From Candidatus Leucobacter sulfamidivorax (GTDB taxonomy: Bacteria; Actinomycetota; Actinomycetes; Actinomycetales; Microbacteriaceae): a stretch of DNA of 64,000 nt. Made by a program: the position numbers and the translations under genes. The notes under the pieces are model-generated. The model saw only the letters and a program-made list of their open reading frames with translations, searched no databases and was not told where the DNA came from. The stretch spans positions 124,001 through 188,000 of the forward strand of contig QZLF01000004.1 of NCBI GenBank assembly GCA_016771945.1, written 5' to 3'. Of this stretch, positions 1 through 7,746 are shown one piece after another. How positions within the stretch are numbered: position 1 is the stretch's first letter; each line of letters begins with the position of its first letter.

Positions 1-101
1 GGATGTACAGCTTCCGGCATGGTGCGACCGATACGGTGGAGTCAGCGATCGGCTCCCGCCTTTGGCTCAGCCAGGGCTTTCCCTCAGTCCGACACAGAAC
101 G

Positions 102-1220
102 GTGCCGACCATCGCAATCACGCATACCCCGAAGTTCGACGGGCTCGGTCCCCTCATGCCGACCAGAGCCAAGGCGGGGGACTTCCCTCCGATCGCGAAG
201 GCGTACTCCCGGGTCTCGGAGGTCGTGCGCGAATCGGGCCTGCTGCGCCGCGCGCCGTGGTTCTACGCGATGGTCGGGGCCGGGATCGCCGCCTCGCTCG
301 GAGGGGCCGTCACCGGGTTCATCCTGCTCGGCGACAGCTGGTTCCAGCTCCTCATCGCCGCGGCCCTCGCCATCGTCTTCACACAGATCGCGTTCCTCGC
401 CCACGAGGCGGCGCATCGCCAGATCCTCTCCCTGGGGCCCGCCAACGATCGTCTCGCCCGTGTGCTCGCCGGAATCGTCGGGATGAGCTATTCCTGGTGG
501 GATTCCAAGCACAGTCGCCACCACTCGAATCCGAACCGCGTCGGCAAGGATCCGGATATCGAGGTCGACACGATCTCCTTCATCGAGGAGGACGCGACGC
601 TGGCGCGAGGTCTGCGCCGCGAGATCACGAAGCGGCAGGGATGGCTCTTCTTCCCCCTGCTCACGCTCGAGGGCCTGAATCTCCATTTCCACAGCCTCAA
701 GTACCTGTTCAGCGCCGGATCGGTCAAGGGCCGGTGGACCGAGATCGGGATCATCGCGGCGCGTTTCTCGCTGCTGCTCATCCCGGTGTTCCTCCTGCTC
801 CCGCTCGGCATGGCCTTCGCATTCGTTGGCGTGCAGCTCGCGGTGTTCGGCGTCTACATGGGCGCCTCGTTCGCTCCGAACCACAAGGGCATGCCGGTCA
901 TCGCCCACGATGCGAAGCTCGACTTCTTCACCAAGCAGGTGCGCACCTCCCGCAACATCCGGGGCGGCTGGTGGGCGACCTGGCTCATGGGCGGGCTCAA
1001 CTATCAGGTCGAGCATCATCTCTTCCCCAGCATGTCCCGTCCGCATCTCGCGAAGACCCGTGAGATCGTGCGGGAATACTGCCGGACCCTGGACGTCCCC
1101 TACACGGAGACCTCGCTCTGGCGCTCCTACGCGATCGTCGTCGAGTACCTCAACCGGGTCGGGCTCGCCGCCCGCGACCCCTTCGAGTGCCCGATCACCG
1201 CCCAGTACAGGCGCGCCTGA
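102..1220 (+). CDS. Membrane fatty acid desaturase
   Basis: Di-iron membrane desaturase expected to introduce a double bond into acyl chains, adjusting membrane fluidity. Three His boxes are visible: HEAAH near residue 101, HSRHH near 137 and QVEHHLF near 303, with hydrophobic membrane hairpins between them (about residues 55-100 and 225-260). The reading frame is open from position 3, but the first 33 codons look non-coding. I chose the GTG at 102; the ATG at 156 is also possible, because the conserved part begins around there. It stands next to a cold-shock gene, which fits membrane cold adaptation, although each may have its own promoter. The family call is secure; the exact substrate and position of desaturation are not visible. 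Confidence 0.88.
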   Translation: MPTIAITHTPKFDGLGPLMPTRAKAGDFPPIAKAYSRVSEVVRESGLLRRAPWFYAMVGAGIAASLGGAVTGFILLGDSWFQLLIAAALAIVFTQIAFLAHEAAHRQILSLGPANDRLARVLAGIVGMSYSWWDSKHSRHHSNPNRVGKDPDIEVDTISFIEEDATLARGLRREITKRQGWLFFPLLTLEGLNLHFHSLKYLFSAGSVKGRWTEIGIIAARFSLLLIPVFLLLPLGMAFAFVGVQLAVFGVYMGASFAPNHKGMPVIAHDAKLDFFTKQVRTSRNIRGGWWATWLMGGLNYQVEHHLFPSMSRPHLAKTREIVREYCRTLDVPYTETSLWRSYAIVVEYLNRVGLAARDPFECPITAQYRRA

Positions 1221-1325
1221 TCCTCCGGATCCCGTGTCTCGAACACCGCTCCAAGCCTCCGCGACGAACCTCGTCGCGGTTCAACAAGATCACAACGTGA
1301 TCCCAGACAATGAAGGAACGACGTC

Positions 1326-1529
1326 ATGGCCACAGGCACCGTCAAATGGTTCAACTCCGAAAAGGGCTTCGGCTTCATCGCCCCCGATGACGGATCCGCC
1401 GATCTGTTCGCGCACCACAGCGCGATCATGAGCAGCGGCTTCCGCAGCCTCGAAGAGAACCAGAGGGTTCAGTTCGACGCCGAGCGCGGCCCCAAGGGCA
1501 TGCAGGCGGCGAACATCACCGCTCTCTGA
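1326..1529 (+). CDS. Cold-shock domain protein (CspA type)
   Basis: A 67-residue single cold-shock domain that binds single-stranded RNA/DNA and melts RNA structure. RNP1 (KGFGFI, residues 14-19) and RNP2 (DLFAHH, about 26-31) are intact, and the length is normal for the family. An AAGGA ribosome-binding site lies about 8 bases before the ATG. A strong hairpin follows the stop, so it is probably a monocistronic gene. Confidence 0.96.
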   Translation: MATGTVKWFNSEKGFGFIAPDDGSADLFAHHSAIMSSGFRSLEENQRVQFDAERGPKGMQAANITAL

Positions 1530-1540
1530 GCGTTCTCTCG

Positions 1541-1575
1541 CGGAAGCGCGTCCGACGGTGTCGGGCGCGCTTCCG
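1541..1575 (+). terminator. Hairpin terminator after the cold-shock gene
   Basis: CGGAAGCGCG pairs perfectly with CGCGCTTCCG, and the inner bases TCCGA/TCGGG extend the stem. There is no clear T-run, as is common in high-GC actinobacteria. Confidence 0.65.
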
Positions 1576-1585
1576 CCGTTCACGG

Positions 1586-1616
1586 GCTGGTAGGGCATAC
1601 GGGATTCGAGCCCGCG
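1586..1616 (-). repeat. Decayed tRNA 3'-half (attachment-site scar 1)
   Basis: GCTGGTAGGGCAT at 1586-1598 is identical to 5068-5080, which is the 3' end of the CAT-anticodon tRNA (CCA, discriminator and acceptor strand). The next 18 bases match its T-arm at 14 positions and still fold as a T-arm. The rest of a tRNA is missing. Read with the second scar at 2806-2848, this is best explained as an att remnant from integration at the tRNA. Confidence 0.7.
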
Positions 1617-1686
1617 GCATCGTGCCCCTCCTCGGATGGACTGACGCTGTCGCGCATACCCCCGAAAACAGGTCAGTTCTTGCTGA

Positions 1687-1715
1687 ATAGTCACTGAGCG
1701 GTGTATGGTCACTAT
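1687..1715 (+). promoter_or_regulatory. Probable operator of the CmtR-like repressor
   Basis: Imperfect inverted repeat: ATAGTCAC at 1687-1694 and GTCACTAT at 1708-1715, directly before the ATG at 1716. The position suits autoregulation by an ArsR/SmtB-family repressor. The exact operator is inferred. Confidence 0.45.
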
Positions 1716-2075
1716 ATGCTGACCATTGCCTCTCGCGTCGACGTGATGAATCGCCTGGGCCGCGCGATGGCCGATCCGACCCGGTCGCGCATCCTGCTCT
1801 CCCTCCTCGGCGGACCCGGCTACCCGGCGAAACTCGCCCGAGACCTCGAACTGACCCGCACGAACGTTTCGAACCATCTCGCCTGCCTGCGCGGCTGCGG
1901 GATCGTGGTCGCCGAGCCGGAGGGCCGCCAGACTCGCTACGAGATCGCCGACCCCCATCTGGCCGCGGCCCTCACCGCACTGGTGGATGTGACGCTCGCC
2001 GTCGACGAGCAGGAACCGTGCATCGATCCCCGCTGCACCGTGCCCGGCTGCTGCGATCCCGAATCCGTCGCGTGA
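1716..2075 (+). CDS. ArsR/SmtB-family metal sensor, CmtR-like (Cd/Pb)
   Basis: Winged-helix repressor closely resembling mycobacterial CmtR. The motif NHLACLRGCG carries the two cysteines of the recognition-helix metal site, and a third Cys lies in the C-terminal helix (AVDEQEPC). These correspond to the three Cys ligands known for Cd(II)/Pb(II) in CmtR. Extra cysteines follow (CTVPGCC near the C terminus). A GTG start at 1701 is possible, but the ATG at 1716 matches the family N terminus. Its stop codon overlaps the start of the downstream exporter (TGATG), so the pair is translationally coupled. The repressor is expected to release the operon when Cd or Pb enters the cell. Confidence 0.85.
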   Translation: MLTIASRVDVMNRLGRAMADPTRSRILLSLLGGPGYPAKLARDLELTRTNVSNHLACLRGCGIVVAEPEGRQTRYEIADPHLAAALTALVDVTLAVDEQEPCIDPRCTVPGCCDPESVA

Positions 2076-2821
2076 TGACCTCTGCGCCGACCCCGCTGCG
2101 CAGGGCGGTGCTGCAACGGCGGATCAGGATCGTCGTCGCCGTCACCATCACCTGGAACGTGGTCGAGGCCGTGATCGCGCTGATCGCCGGCGGCGTCGCC
2201 TCGTCGGCGGCGTTGATCGGCTTCGGCCTGGACTCGATCGTTGAGGTGCTCTCCGCCGCGGCCGTCGCCTGGCAGTTCGCCGCTCCCGATCCCGAGCGGC
2301 GTGAGAGGACCGCGCTGCGCATCATCGCGATCTCCTTCTTCGCGCTTGCGGCATACGTGACGGTGGAGGCTCTGCTGTCCCTGACCGGAATGCGGGAGCC
2401 GGAGCACGCTCCCGTCGGGATCGCGCTCGCTGCCCTCAGCCTGGCGATCATGCCGTTCCTGAGCTGGTTCGAGCGCCGAACGGGCCGGGAGCTCGGTTCG
2501 GCGTCCGCGGTCGCGGATTCGAAGCAGACCCTGATCTGCAGCTACCTCTCCGCGGCGCTGCTCACCGGCCTCCTGCTCAACAGCCTGTTCGGGTGGGCCT
2601 GGGCCGACGCTGTCGCGGCACTCGTCATCGCCGGCTTCGCCGTGCGCGAGGGTATCGAGGCGTGGCGCGGAGAAGCGTGCTGCGCCACCCCGGCATCGGT
2701 GCTCACCGGCGAGACCGAGGCCTGCGCGGACGAGCGTTGCACCGACGAGCGGTGCACAGACGAGTGCTGCACCGACGAGTGCCGCACCTCGAGTCCATCG
2801 CAGGGCGTTGATAGGGCATGA
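2075..2821 (+). CDS. Cation diffusion facilitator exporter with Cys-rich tail
   Basis: A protein of about 248 residues with six predicted membrane helices and the CDF-like motif GFGLDSIVEVLSA in helix 2. It probably exports Cd, Zn or Pb by proton antiport, since it is coupled to the CmtR-like sensor. The last 30 or so residues contain tandem Cys pairs in an acidic context (repeats of CTDE), a likely metal-loading tail not usual for CDF proteins. The ATG at 2075 was chosen because it overlaps the preceding stop. The stop codon lies inside the tRNA-derived scar at 2806-2848, so the gene's 3' end may have been reshaped by the integration. Confidence 0.85.
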   Translation: MTSAPTPLRRAVLQRRIRIVVAVTITWNVVEAVIALIAGGVASSAALIGFGLDSIVEVLSAAAVAWQFAAPDPERRERTALRIIAISFFALAAYVTVEALLSLTGMREPEHAPVGIALAALSLAIMPFLSWFERRTGRELGSASAVADSKQTLICSYLSAALLTGLLLNSLFGWAWADAVAALVIAGFAVREGIEAWRGEACCATPASVLTGETEACADERCTDERCTDECCTDECRTSSPSQGVDRA

Positions 2822-2848
2822 GGGACTCGAGCCCGCGACCGACGGATG
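2806..2848 (-). repeat. Decayed tRNA 3'-half (attachment-site scar 2)
   Basis: On the minus strand this segment reads as the anticodon-stem 3' side, variable loop, T-arm and acceptor 3' strand of the tRNA at 5070-5146. The 18 bases CGAGCCCGCGACCGACGGAT match it almost exactly, as does TAGGGCAT. The homology ends at the anticodon stem. It separates the CDF module from the MFS module. Confidence 0.72.
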
Positions 2849-2863
2849 CTCGTGAGCCGGTCC

Positions 2864-3415
2864 CTAGTCGGGCTCTGCCAGGGCGAGCAACTCGTTGCGT
2901 ACGGTGATGAGATCGTTCGGGTCGATCATCCACGAGCTGAGCGCTCCGACGACGCCCTCGGCTCCGTATCGGATGAGGAGCACGCGTTCGATGGGCAGCC
3001 CGTCGGCGGCGAGGTCCGCCCGCCACCTGAGCTCATCCTCGGCGAACAGTTCGGTGACCCCCGGGGTGGCGCGAAGAACGGCCCCCAGGCTGGTCGCCGC
3101 GAATGCCGCGGTGATCGCTTCCTTCGGGTCGCACATGGCGCGCACATAGGCTCGGAGGAGCTTCCCCGGTCGGTTCTCGGTGAGATCGACTTGGGCGAGC
3201 ACTTCACTGCGGAATCGATCGATGCCGTCCACGGCCACGGCCCGGATGAGGTCCTGACGGGTGGGGAAATGGTGCAGGAGGCCGCTCTTGGAGACGCCGG
3301 CTGCGGCTGCGATCCGGGCGATGCTCGCCTCTCCTCCCGAAGCGGCGAAGGTGCGTTCGGCGGCATCGAGGATCGCGCGCCTCGTGCGGGCGGTATTTCG
3401 GACGAGGTCGCTCAT
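2864..3415 (-). CDS. TetR-family repressor
   Basis: A 183-residue regulator with an N-terminal TetR helix-turn-helix (AARIAAAAGVSKSGLLHHF type, residues about 33-52) and a divergent ligand domain. It follows the MFS exporter gene with a 3-base gap on the same strand, so it is cotranscribed with its probable target. The palindrome at 4960-4979 upstream of the exporter is the likely binding site. The ligand is unknown. Confidence 0.9.
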   Translation of the reverse strand: MSDLVRNTARTRRAILDAAERTFAASGGEASIARIAAAAGVSKSGLLHHFPTRQDLIRAVAVDGIDRFRSEVLAQVDLTENRPGKLLRAYVRAMCDPKEAITAAFAATSLGAVLRATPGVTELFAEDELRWRADLAADGLPIERVLLIRYGAEGVVGALSSWMIDPNDLITVRNELLALAEPD

Positions 3416-3418
3416 CTC

Positions 3419-4948
3419 TCACCTTCCTCTGTTCGGCTCCCTGAGCGAGGGGATGACCCGCCATGCGATGACGGCGGCCACGGCGAGCACGAGGGCGGCG
3501 CCGACAGAGGCGATCTGCATGCCGATGGTGAATGCCTCACGTGCTGCTTCCAACCCCTCGGTTCCGAGGGTATCGCCCTGCTCGATCAGGCTCGCACCCT
3601 TCGCGAGCGATTCCTCGAGTGCGGCGGCGGTGCTGTCGGGCAGCCCCGTGGGCAGAGCGAGCGTGGTGCGGTACACGACGAGCTGCAGAGATCCGAGCAC
3701 TGCGATGCCCAGGGCGACGCCGAGCTCGTATCCCGTCTCCGAGATCGAGGCCGCGGCGCCGGCGCGTTCCCGCGGTGCGGCGGCGACGATCGCGTCGGTG
3801 GACAGCGTCATGGACACTCCGATGCCGAGGCCGATGAGTGCCAGTGCGACCGCGAGCGCCGCGTAGCCCGTGATCCCCTCCGCGACGGTCAGGACGACGA
3901 ATCCTGCCGCGGCGATGGCCAGGCCTCCTCCGATCGCGCGTCCCGCTCCCAGGCGCCTCAGGATGAGCCCGATCACCGCGATCACCGCGATCGATGCGAT
4001 CGTCACCGGGAGCTCGGCGACACCGGCGAGCAACGGCGAGAATCCGCGGACGAGCTGCAGGTACTGGGAGAAGAAGAACAGCAGGCCGCTGAATGCGAAC
4101 ACCGAGAGGGTGTTCGCGACGACCGCGCCCGAGAAGGCCGGCATGCGGAACAGGGCCAGGTCGATCAGCGGCGTCGTGAGCCGGCGCTGGCGCCGCACGA
4201 AGAGCAGCCCCGCAATCGCTCCGATCGCCGCCGCGACACCCGCCAGCACGTCCGGTCCCGAGCCGACGGCATGCTTGATCGCGTAGACGAGCGGCACGAT
4301 CGTCGCGATCGAGAGCAGTGCGGAGAGGATGTCGATCGGTGCCCGCTCGGGGTTGCGCGACTCGGGCAGCAGGAACGAGCCCGCGATCAGGATGACCACG
4401 ACCACGGGCACATTGATCAGGAAGACGGACCCCCACCAGAAGTGCTCCAGCAGCGCCCCGCCGATGAGCGGCCCGGCTGCGGCCCCGCCGGTCGCGCCGG
4501 CCGACCAGATCGCGATCGCCCGAGTCCGTTGCGCCGGGTCGAGGAAGATGCTCCGCACGATCGACAGTGTCGACGGCATCAATGTGGCGCCGCTGATGCC
4601 CAGGACCGCTCGCGCCACGATCAGCATCTCCGGAGTAGAGGAGAATGCCGCGAGGACCGAGGAGAGACCGAAACCGACGCTGCCGATCAGCAGCAGTCGT
4701 TTGCGCCCGATCCGATCCGCCACATTGCCCATGGTCACCAGCAGCCCGGCGAGGGCGAACGAGTAGATGTCGCCGATCCAGAGAATCTGCGTCGCAGACG
4801 GGGCGAGATCCGCGCTCAGCGCAGGCACTGCCAGGGCGAGCACGGTCCCGTCCACCGCGAGCAGGACGACCGCCAGGGTGAGCACGCCGAGCGCGAGCCA
4901 GTCCCGCGTCGTCGCGCGAGGCCGAGTCGGTGAAGAGGAACTGACCAT
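3419..4948 (-). CDS. MFS drug exporter, DHA2 (14-helix) family
   Basis: A 509-residue transporter with about 14 hydrophobic segments. It has the family motifs DRIGRKRLLLIG in the loop between helices 2 and 3 and the antiporter motif region (SAGATGGAAAGPLIGG) in helix 5. It should expel a hydrophobic or cationic toxic compound by proton antiport. The first gene of a two-gene operon with the TetR repressor. The start at 4948 is close to the operator. The substrate cannot be read from sequence. Confidence 0.92.
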   Translation of the reverse strand: MVSSSSPTRPRATTRDWLALGVLTLAVVLLAVDGTVLALAVPALSADLAPSATQILWIGDIYSFALAGLLVTMGNVADRIGRKRLLLIGSVGFGLSSVLAAFSSTPEMLIVARAVLGISGATLMPSTLSIVRSIFLDPAQRTRAIAIWSAGATGGAAAGPLIGGALLEHFWWGSVFLINVPVVVVILIAGSFLLPESRNPERAPIDILSALLSIATIVPLVYAIKHAVGSGPDVLAGVAAAIGAIAGLLFVRRQRRLTTPLIDLALFRMPAFSGAVVANTLSVFAFSGLLFFFSQYLQLVRGFSPLLAGVAELPVTIASIAVIAVIGLILRRLGAGRAIGGGLAIAAAGFVVLTVAEGITGYAALAVALALIGLGIGVSMTLSTDAIVAAAPRERAGAAASISETGYELGVALGIAVLGSLQLVVYRTTLALPTGLPDSTAAALEESLAKGASLIEQGDTLGTEGLEAAREAFTIGMQIASVGAALVLAVAAVIAWRVIPSLREPNRGR

Positions 4949-4959
4949 ACGGTCTACTT

Positions 4960-4979
4960 TACCGACTATATGGTCGGTA
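4960..4979 (-). promoter_or_regulatory. TetR-type operator
   Basis: TACCGAC and GTCGGTA form a 20-bp palindrome with 18 matching positions, 11 bases upstream of the exporter start. A second shorter dyad (GACC-ATAC-GGTC) at 4943-4954 overlaps the start codon. Assignment to the adjacent TetR gene is by position. Confidence 0.7.
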
Positions 4980-5069
4980 GATCTACGTGCAGCATTGCTC
5001 CGCCGGGGAGGAGATGGGGGATCTCACGATTCGTCGCTCGACGAAGACGGCGCGATCCCCTGCAAACGC

Positions 5070-5146
5070 TGGTAGGGCATGCGGGACTTGAACCCGCGAC
5101 CGACGGATTATGAGTCCGCTGCTCTAACCGACTGAGCTAATGCCCC
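5070..5146 (-). tRNA. tRNA with CAT anticodon (Ile2 or elongator Met)
   Basis: A complete cloverleaf of 77 bases with encoded CCA. The acceptor is GGGGCAT/ATGCCCT (a G1-U72 pair), with a D-arm, anticodon stem GCGGA/TCCGT, loop CTCATAA and T-arm GCGGG/CCCGC. The anticodon complement lies at 5110-5112. It is not the initiator type. Whether it is lysidine-modified Ile2 or elongator Met cannot be settled by eye. Two decayed copies of its 3' half lie downstream at 2806 and 1586. Confidence 0.93.
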
Positions 5147-5188
5147 TGGCAACCGTCCCATCCTATCTGGCGGGTCGCACTGCTCTCG

Positions 5189-5590
5189 TCAGGGAGCGAG
5201 TTCGGTCACCAGGCCTTCGACTCTCAGGCGGATCTCATCCCGGATCCGGCGTACCGTGTTGATGTCCTGGCCTGCCGGGTCGTCCAGATCCCAGTCCTCA
5301 TAGCGCTTGCCGGGAAATATGGGGCAGGTGTCGCCGCAGCCCATCGTGATCACGACCTCGGACTCGCGGACCGACTGCGGGGTGAGGAGTCGAGGGGCGT
5401 TCGCGGTGATGTCGATGCCCTCCTCCGCCATCACGGCGACCGCGGCGGGGTTGATCCGGTCGGCGGGCTCGCTTCCCGCGGAGAGCACGCGGATCCGGCC
5501 GCCCGCGAGCGTCTGCAGGTATCCTGCTGCCATCTGCGAGCGTCCGGCATTGTGGACGCAGACGAACAGGACGGTGGGAATCCCGGGCAT
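5189..5590 (-). CDS. arsC: Arsenate reductase, low-molecular-weight phosphatase type
   Basis: A 133-residue enzyme that reduces arsenate to arsenite before export. The P-loop VCVHNAGRS near the N terminus supplies the nucleophilic Cys, MGCGDTCP supplies the further cysteines, and DWDLDDPAG is the conserved acid loop. The frame is open to 5731, but the ATG at 5590, preceded by GAGAGG, matches the family start. It is downstream of the Cys-rich peptide and of two ArsR operators, so it should be arsenite-inducible. No arsenite pump is seen beside it. Confidence 0.92.
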   Translation of the reverse strand: MPGIPTVLFVCVHNAGRSQMAAGYLQTLAGGRIRVLSAGSEPADRINPAAVAVMAEEGIDITANAPRLLTPQSVRESEVVITMGCGDTCPIFPGKRYEDWDLDDPAGQDINTVRRIRDEIRLRVEGLVTELAP

Positions 5591-5666
5591 CAGGGGGCCT
5601 CTCGGTCGGGCGGGCAAGGGGGGACCGACCGTCGCCCTGCGCATGACGACGGCCGGACGGCTGAGC

Positions 5667-5738
5667 TCAGCAGCACCCGCACCCGCACCCGTGGCATCCG
5701 GGCAGGCAGTCGATCGATTCGCAGCAGCCATTCATCAT
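5667..5738 (-). CDS. 23-residue Cys-rich peptide at the head of the ars operon
   Basis: A very short frame with a strong Shine-Dalgarno AAGGAG about 9 bases before a double ATG (5738 and 5735). It encodes 23 residues with cysteines at 5, 6, 11, 15, 18, 20, 22 and 23 and a His at 16: eight Cys in 23 residues. It starts MMNGCCESID and ends CHGCGCGCC. It lies between an ArsR operator and arsC on the same strand. A role as a small As(III) or metal-binding peptide is inferred. I do not recognise a family. The alternative is that the upstream frame simply extends arsC, but that extension (45 Pro/Ala/Arg-rich residues) has no ribosome-binding site of its own kind. Confidence 0.55.
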   Translation of the reverse strand: MMNGCCESIDCLPGCHGCGCGCC

Positions 5739-5751
5739 TCGCTCCTCTCCT

Positions 5752-5773
5752 TGTATCGACGGTCGTCGATACA
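5752..5773 (-). promoter_or_regulatory. ArsR-type operator, arsC side
   Basis: A 22-bp dyad with 20 matching positions: TGTATCGACG at the left and CGTCGATACA at the right. It sits just upstream of the ribosome-binding site of the Cys-rich peptide. Confidence 0.7.
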
Positions 5774-5787
5774 GCCATGATGCGGTC

Positions 5788-5809
5788 AATATCGACAGAT
5801 GTCAATATT
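5788..5809 (+). promoter_or_regulatory. ArsR-type operator, arsR side
   Basis: A 22-bp dyad with 18 matching positions, pattern AATATnGACA-nn-TGTCnATATT, 11 bases before the arsR start. Nearly the same pattern recurs at 27255-27276 and 33071-33092. Confidence 0.75.
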
Positions 5810-5820
5810 TATGGGAATCT

Positions 5821-6183
5821 ATGTATGTGAACATGACCGAGACGCTTCCAGCGCAGGAACTCCGAGCCTGCTGCGCACCGATCACCCATGAGCCGATCAC
5901 GCCCGCGAACGCCGACGTGCTCGCCCGCTCGCTGCGCGCGCTCGCGGATCCCGCCCGCCTCCGACTCGTCTCGATGGTCGCCGCCTGCGAGGACGGCGAG
6001 GCGTGCGTCTGCGATCTCACCGAACCGCTCGGCCTGTCCCAGCCGACCGTCTCCCACCATTTGCGCGTCCTGACGGAAGCCGGATTCCTCTCCCGTTCCA
6101 AGCGGGGCACGTGGGTCTACTACCGGCTGGTGCCGGGCGCCCTCGACGGCATGGCGCATCTCCTCGCGACCGTCGGAGAATAG
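5821..6183 (+). CDS. arsR: ArsR-family arsenic-responsive repressor
   Basis: A winged-helix repressor of 120 residues. An N-terminal Cys pair (ELRACCAPI) and the motif EACVCDLTEPLG at the start of the recognition region are the likely arsenite ligands; SQPTVSHHL is the DNA-recognition helix. It is divergent from the arsC unit, with two operators in between, so it should repress both directions. The ATG at 5833 is an alternative start. Its paralogue at 26895-27236 shares the same cysteine layout. Confidence 0.9.
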   Translation: MYVNMTETLPAQELRACCAPITHEPITPANADVLARSLRALADPARLRLVSMVAACEDGEACVCDLTEPLGLSQPTVSHHLRVLTEAGFLSRSKRGTWVYYRLVPGALDGMAHLLATVGE

Positions 6184-6229
6184 CGATCTCGACAGGCGCC
6201 GAGAGGCGCCGAGACGCGGCGCCTGTGCT

Positions 6230-6937
6230 CTAGTGCGCGGCACTCCGGGACGCCGCGCGCCGTCTCAGTCGCGCCCCGAGCCTGTCCACGCCGAAGACGA
6301 CGTAGCCCACGACCGTGAAGCAGACGCCGACGAACACCGCGTTCAGCGCGACCCGCCCGACGCCGAGCGCGTCGACGTCGAGGAAGGGGTACGGGTAGCG
6401 GCTGTGCTCCGGCTCGAAGATCGGACCGATGAACGGCGCGTGGAGCAGGGTGTAGAGCAGGAAGGCCGCGGGGATCACGAGCCAGATGAGCGGATCGAAC
6501 CAGCGCAGCAGCCCCTTGCGGTCGAAGACGAGCCAGTCGACGACCACGGCGACCGGAGCGAGGTAGTGCAGCACGAGGTTGGAGACCGAGAAGAAGTCGT
6601 AGTCGGGGTCGACGAAGTAGCTCGGCGCCAGCGCGATGTTGAAGATGAGGAAGGTGACGGTGATCGCCATGACGACCGCCCCCTTGACCCGGGGAAGGGT
6701 GGTCGTGCGCGCCGGCTCCTGCCCGACCCTCGCGTTCCGCCAGGAGAAGGGCAGGTCGATCGCGAAGTAGACGAGGCAGAAGAGGTTGCTGAGCACCGTG
6801 TAGTAGTTCAGCTGGGAGGGGATGAAGCGCCCTTCGAACAGCCCGAGGTTCGCAGCCAGCCCGATCGCCGACACGAGCACGAAGGCGCAGCGGTAGACGA
6901 ACGCGACCAGTGGACGCGAGGACCGGGTACCGCTCAC
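6230..6937 (-). CDS. Pr6Pr-family integral membrane protein
   Basis: About 235 residues with six hydrophobic segments, matching the Pr6Pr membrane protein family, whose function is unknown. Conserved-looking polar patches include LNYYTVLSNLFCLVYF and YPYPFLDVDALG. I chose the GTG at 6937, which is preceded by GAGG and lies 11 bases after the stop of the upstream amidotransferase gene. The two are likely cotranscribed. Confidence 0.75.
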   Translation of the reverse strand: MSGTRSSRPLVAFVYRCAFVLVSAIGLAANLGLFEGRFIPSQLNYYTVLSNLFCLVYFAIDLPFSWRNARVGQEPARTTTLPRVKGAVVMAITVTFLIFNIALAPSYFVDPDYDFFSVSNLVLHYLAPVAVVVDWLVFDRKGLLRWFDPLIWLVIPAAFLLYTLLHAPFIGPIFEPEHSRYPYPFLDVDALGVGRVALNAVFVGVCFTVVGYVVFGVDRLGARLRRRAASRSAAH

Positions 6938-6948
6938 GAACGCCTCGA

Positions 6949-7746
6949 TCAGGCCGCCGCCACGGCCCGCCCGGGCTCCGCGGCCTGCGTTCGCGGCGCG
7001 GGAGGCGCGGTGTCCGCGCGGGCGTACTGCTCGACGAAGCGGCCCAGCACCATGTGCGAGGCGCGCACGTCGACCGCGTCGATCCGCTCGAGGATCGTGT
7101 CCATCTCGTCGGGCTCGAAGTAGCCGTAGCCCGCATAGGCCCTGACGCGCGAGGCGAAGGCCTGCTTGTCGAGCTCGGGGTGGAACTGGGTGGCGTAGAC
7201 GTTCGAGCCGACGCGGAAGGCCTGCACCGGGCAGGTGGCCGAGCTCGCGAGCACGGTGAGGTGGGCGGGCACCTCGCTGATCGCCTCCTTGTGGCCGACG
7301 AAGGCGTCGAACTCTGCCGGCAGCTCGCGCAGCAGCGGATCGACCTGCGCCGCGGCCGTCAGCCGGATGCGCGCCGCCTGCGAGGGCTCGCCGTAGGTGC
7401 GGTCGACCCGCGCTCCCTGGTGCGAGCCGATCGTGCCGATACCGTAGCAGATGCCGAGGAAGGGGAAGTCGCGCAGGACGACCTCGTCGAGCAGCGAGGC
7501 GAGCTCCTGCTCCACGCGCAGCTCGTCGGGGGACTTGATCGACTCCGGCTCGCTCACCGTGAACGGGCTGCCGGCGAGGATGATGCCGCTGTAGCGATCG
7601 AGGTCCACGTGCCCGAGCGGGGTCCGCTCGATCCGCCGCCATTCCAGCTCCTCGGGAAGCAGCCCCGTGAGGTGGCAGTACGAGGCGTGCTCCTCCGCCG
7701 CGACCCTCTCGTCGTCGCGGGTCGTGATGAGCAGAAACGGCTTCAT
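6949..7746 (-). CDS. Class I glutamine amidotransferase-like protein
   Basis: A 265-residue GATase1 domain. The nucleophile elbow is GICYG (Cys near residue 99) and the His-Glu pair is QFHPEL near residue 190. It is a free-standing domain like GMP-synthase-type amidotransferases without a synthetase partner here. It may hydrolyse glutamine or gamma-glutamyl compounds. Cotranscribed with the Pr6Pr membrane protein. The specific substrate is unknown. Confidence 0.85.
   Translation of the reverse strand: MKPFLLITTRDDERVAAEEHASYCHLTGLLPEELEWRRIERTPLGHVDLDRYSGIILAGSPFTVSEPESIKSPDELRVEQELASLLDEVVLRDFPFLGICYGIGTIGSHQGARVDRTYGEPSQAARIRLTAAAQVDPLLRELPAEFDAFVGHKEAISEVPAHLTVLASSATCPVQAFRVGSNVYATQFHPELDKQAFASRVRAYAGYGYFEPDEMDTILERIDAVDVRASHMVLGRFVEQYARADTAPPAPRTQAAEPGRAVAAA

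Noticed and set aside
1621-1635. TGCCCCTCC after scar 1, considered as the tRNA 5' acceptor strand
   Set aside because: Too short and without a D-arm or anticodon arm; could be chance.
5189-5731. arsC starting at 5731 as one 180-residue protein
   Set aside because: The first 47 residues are low-complexity and the strong ribosome-binding site there fits the Cys-rich peptide in another frame; the family start is at 5590.
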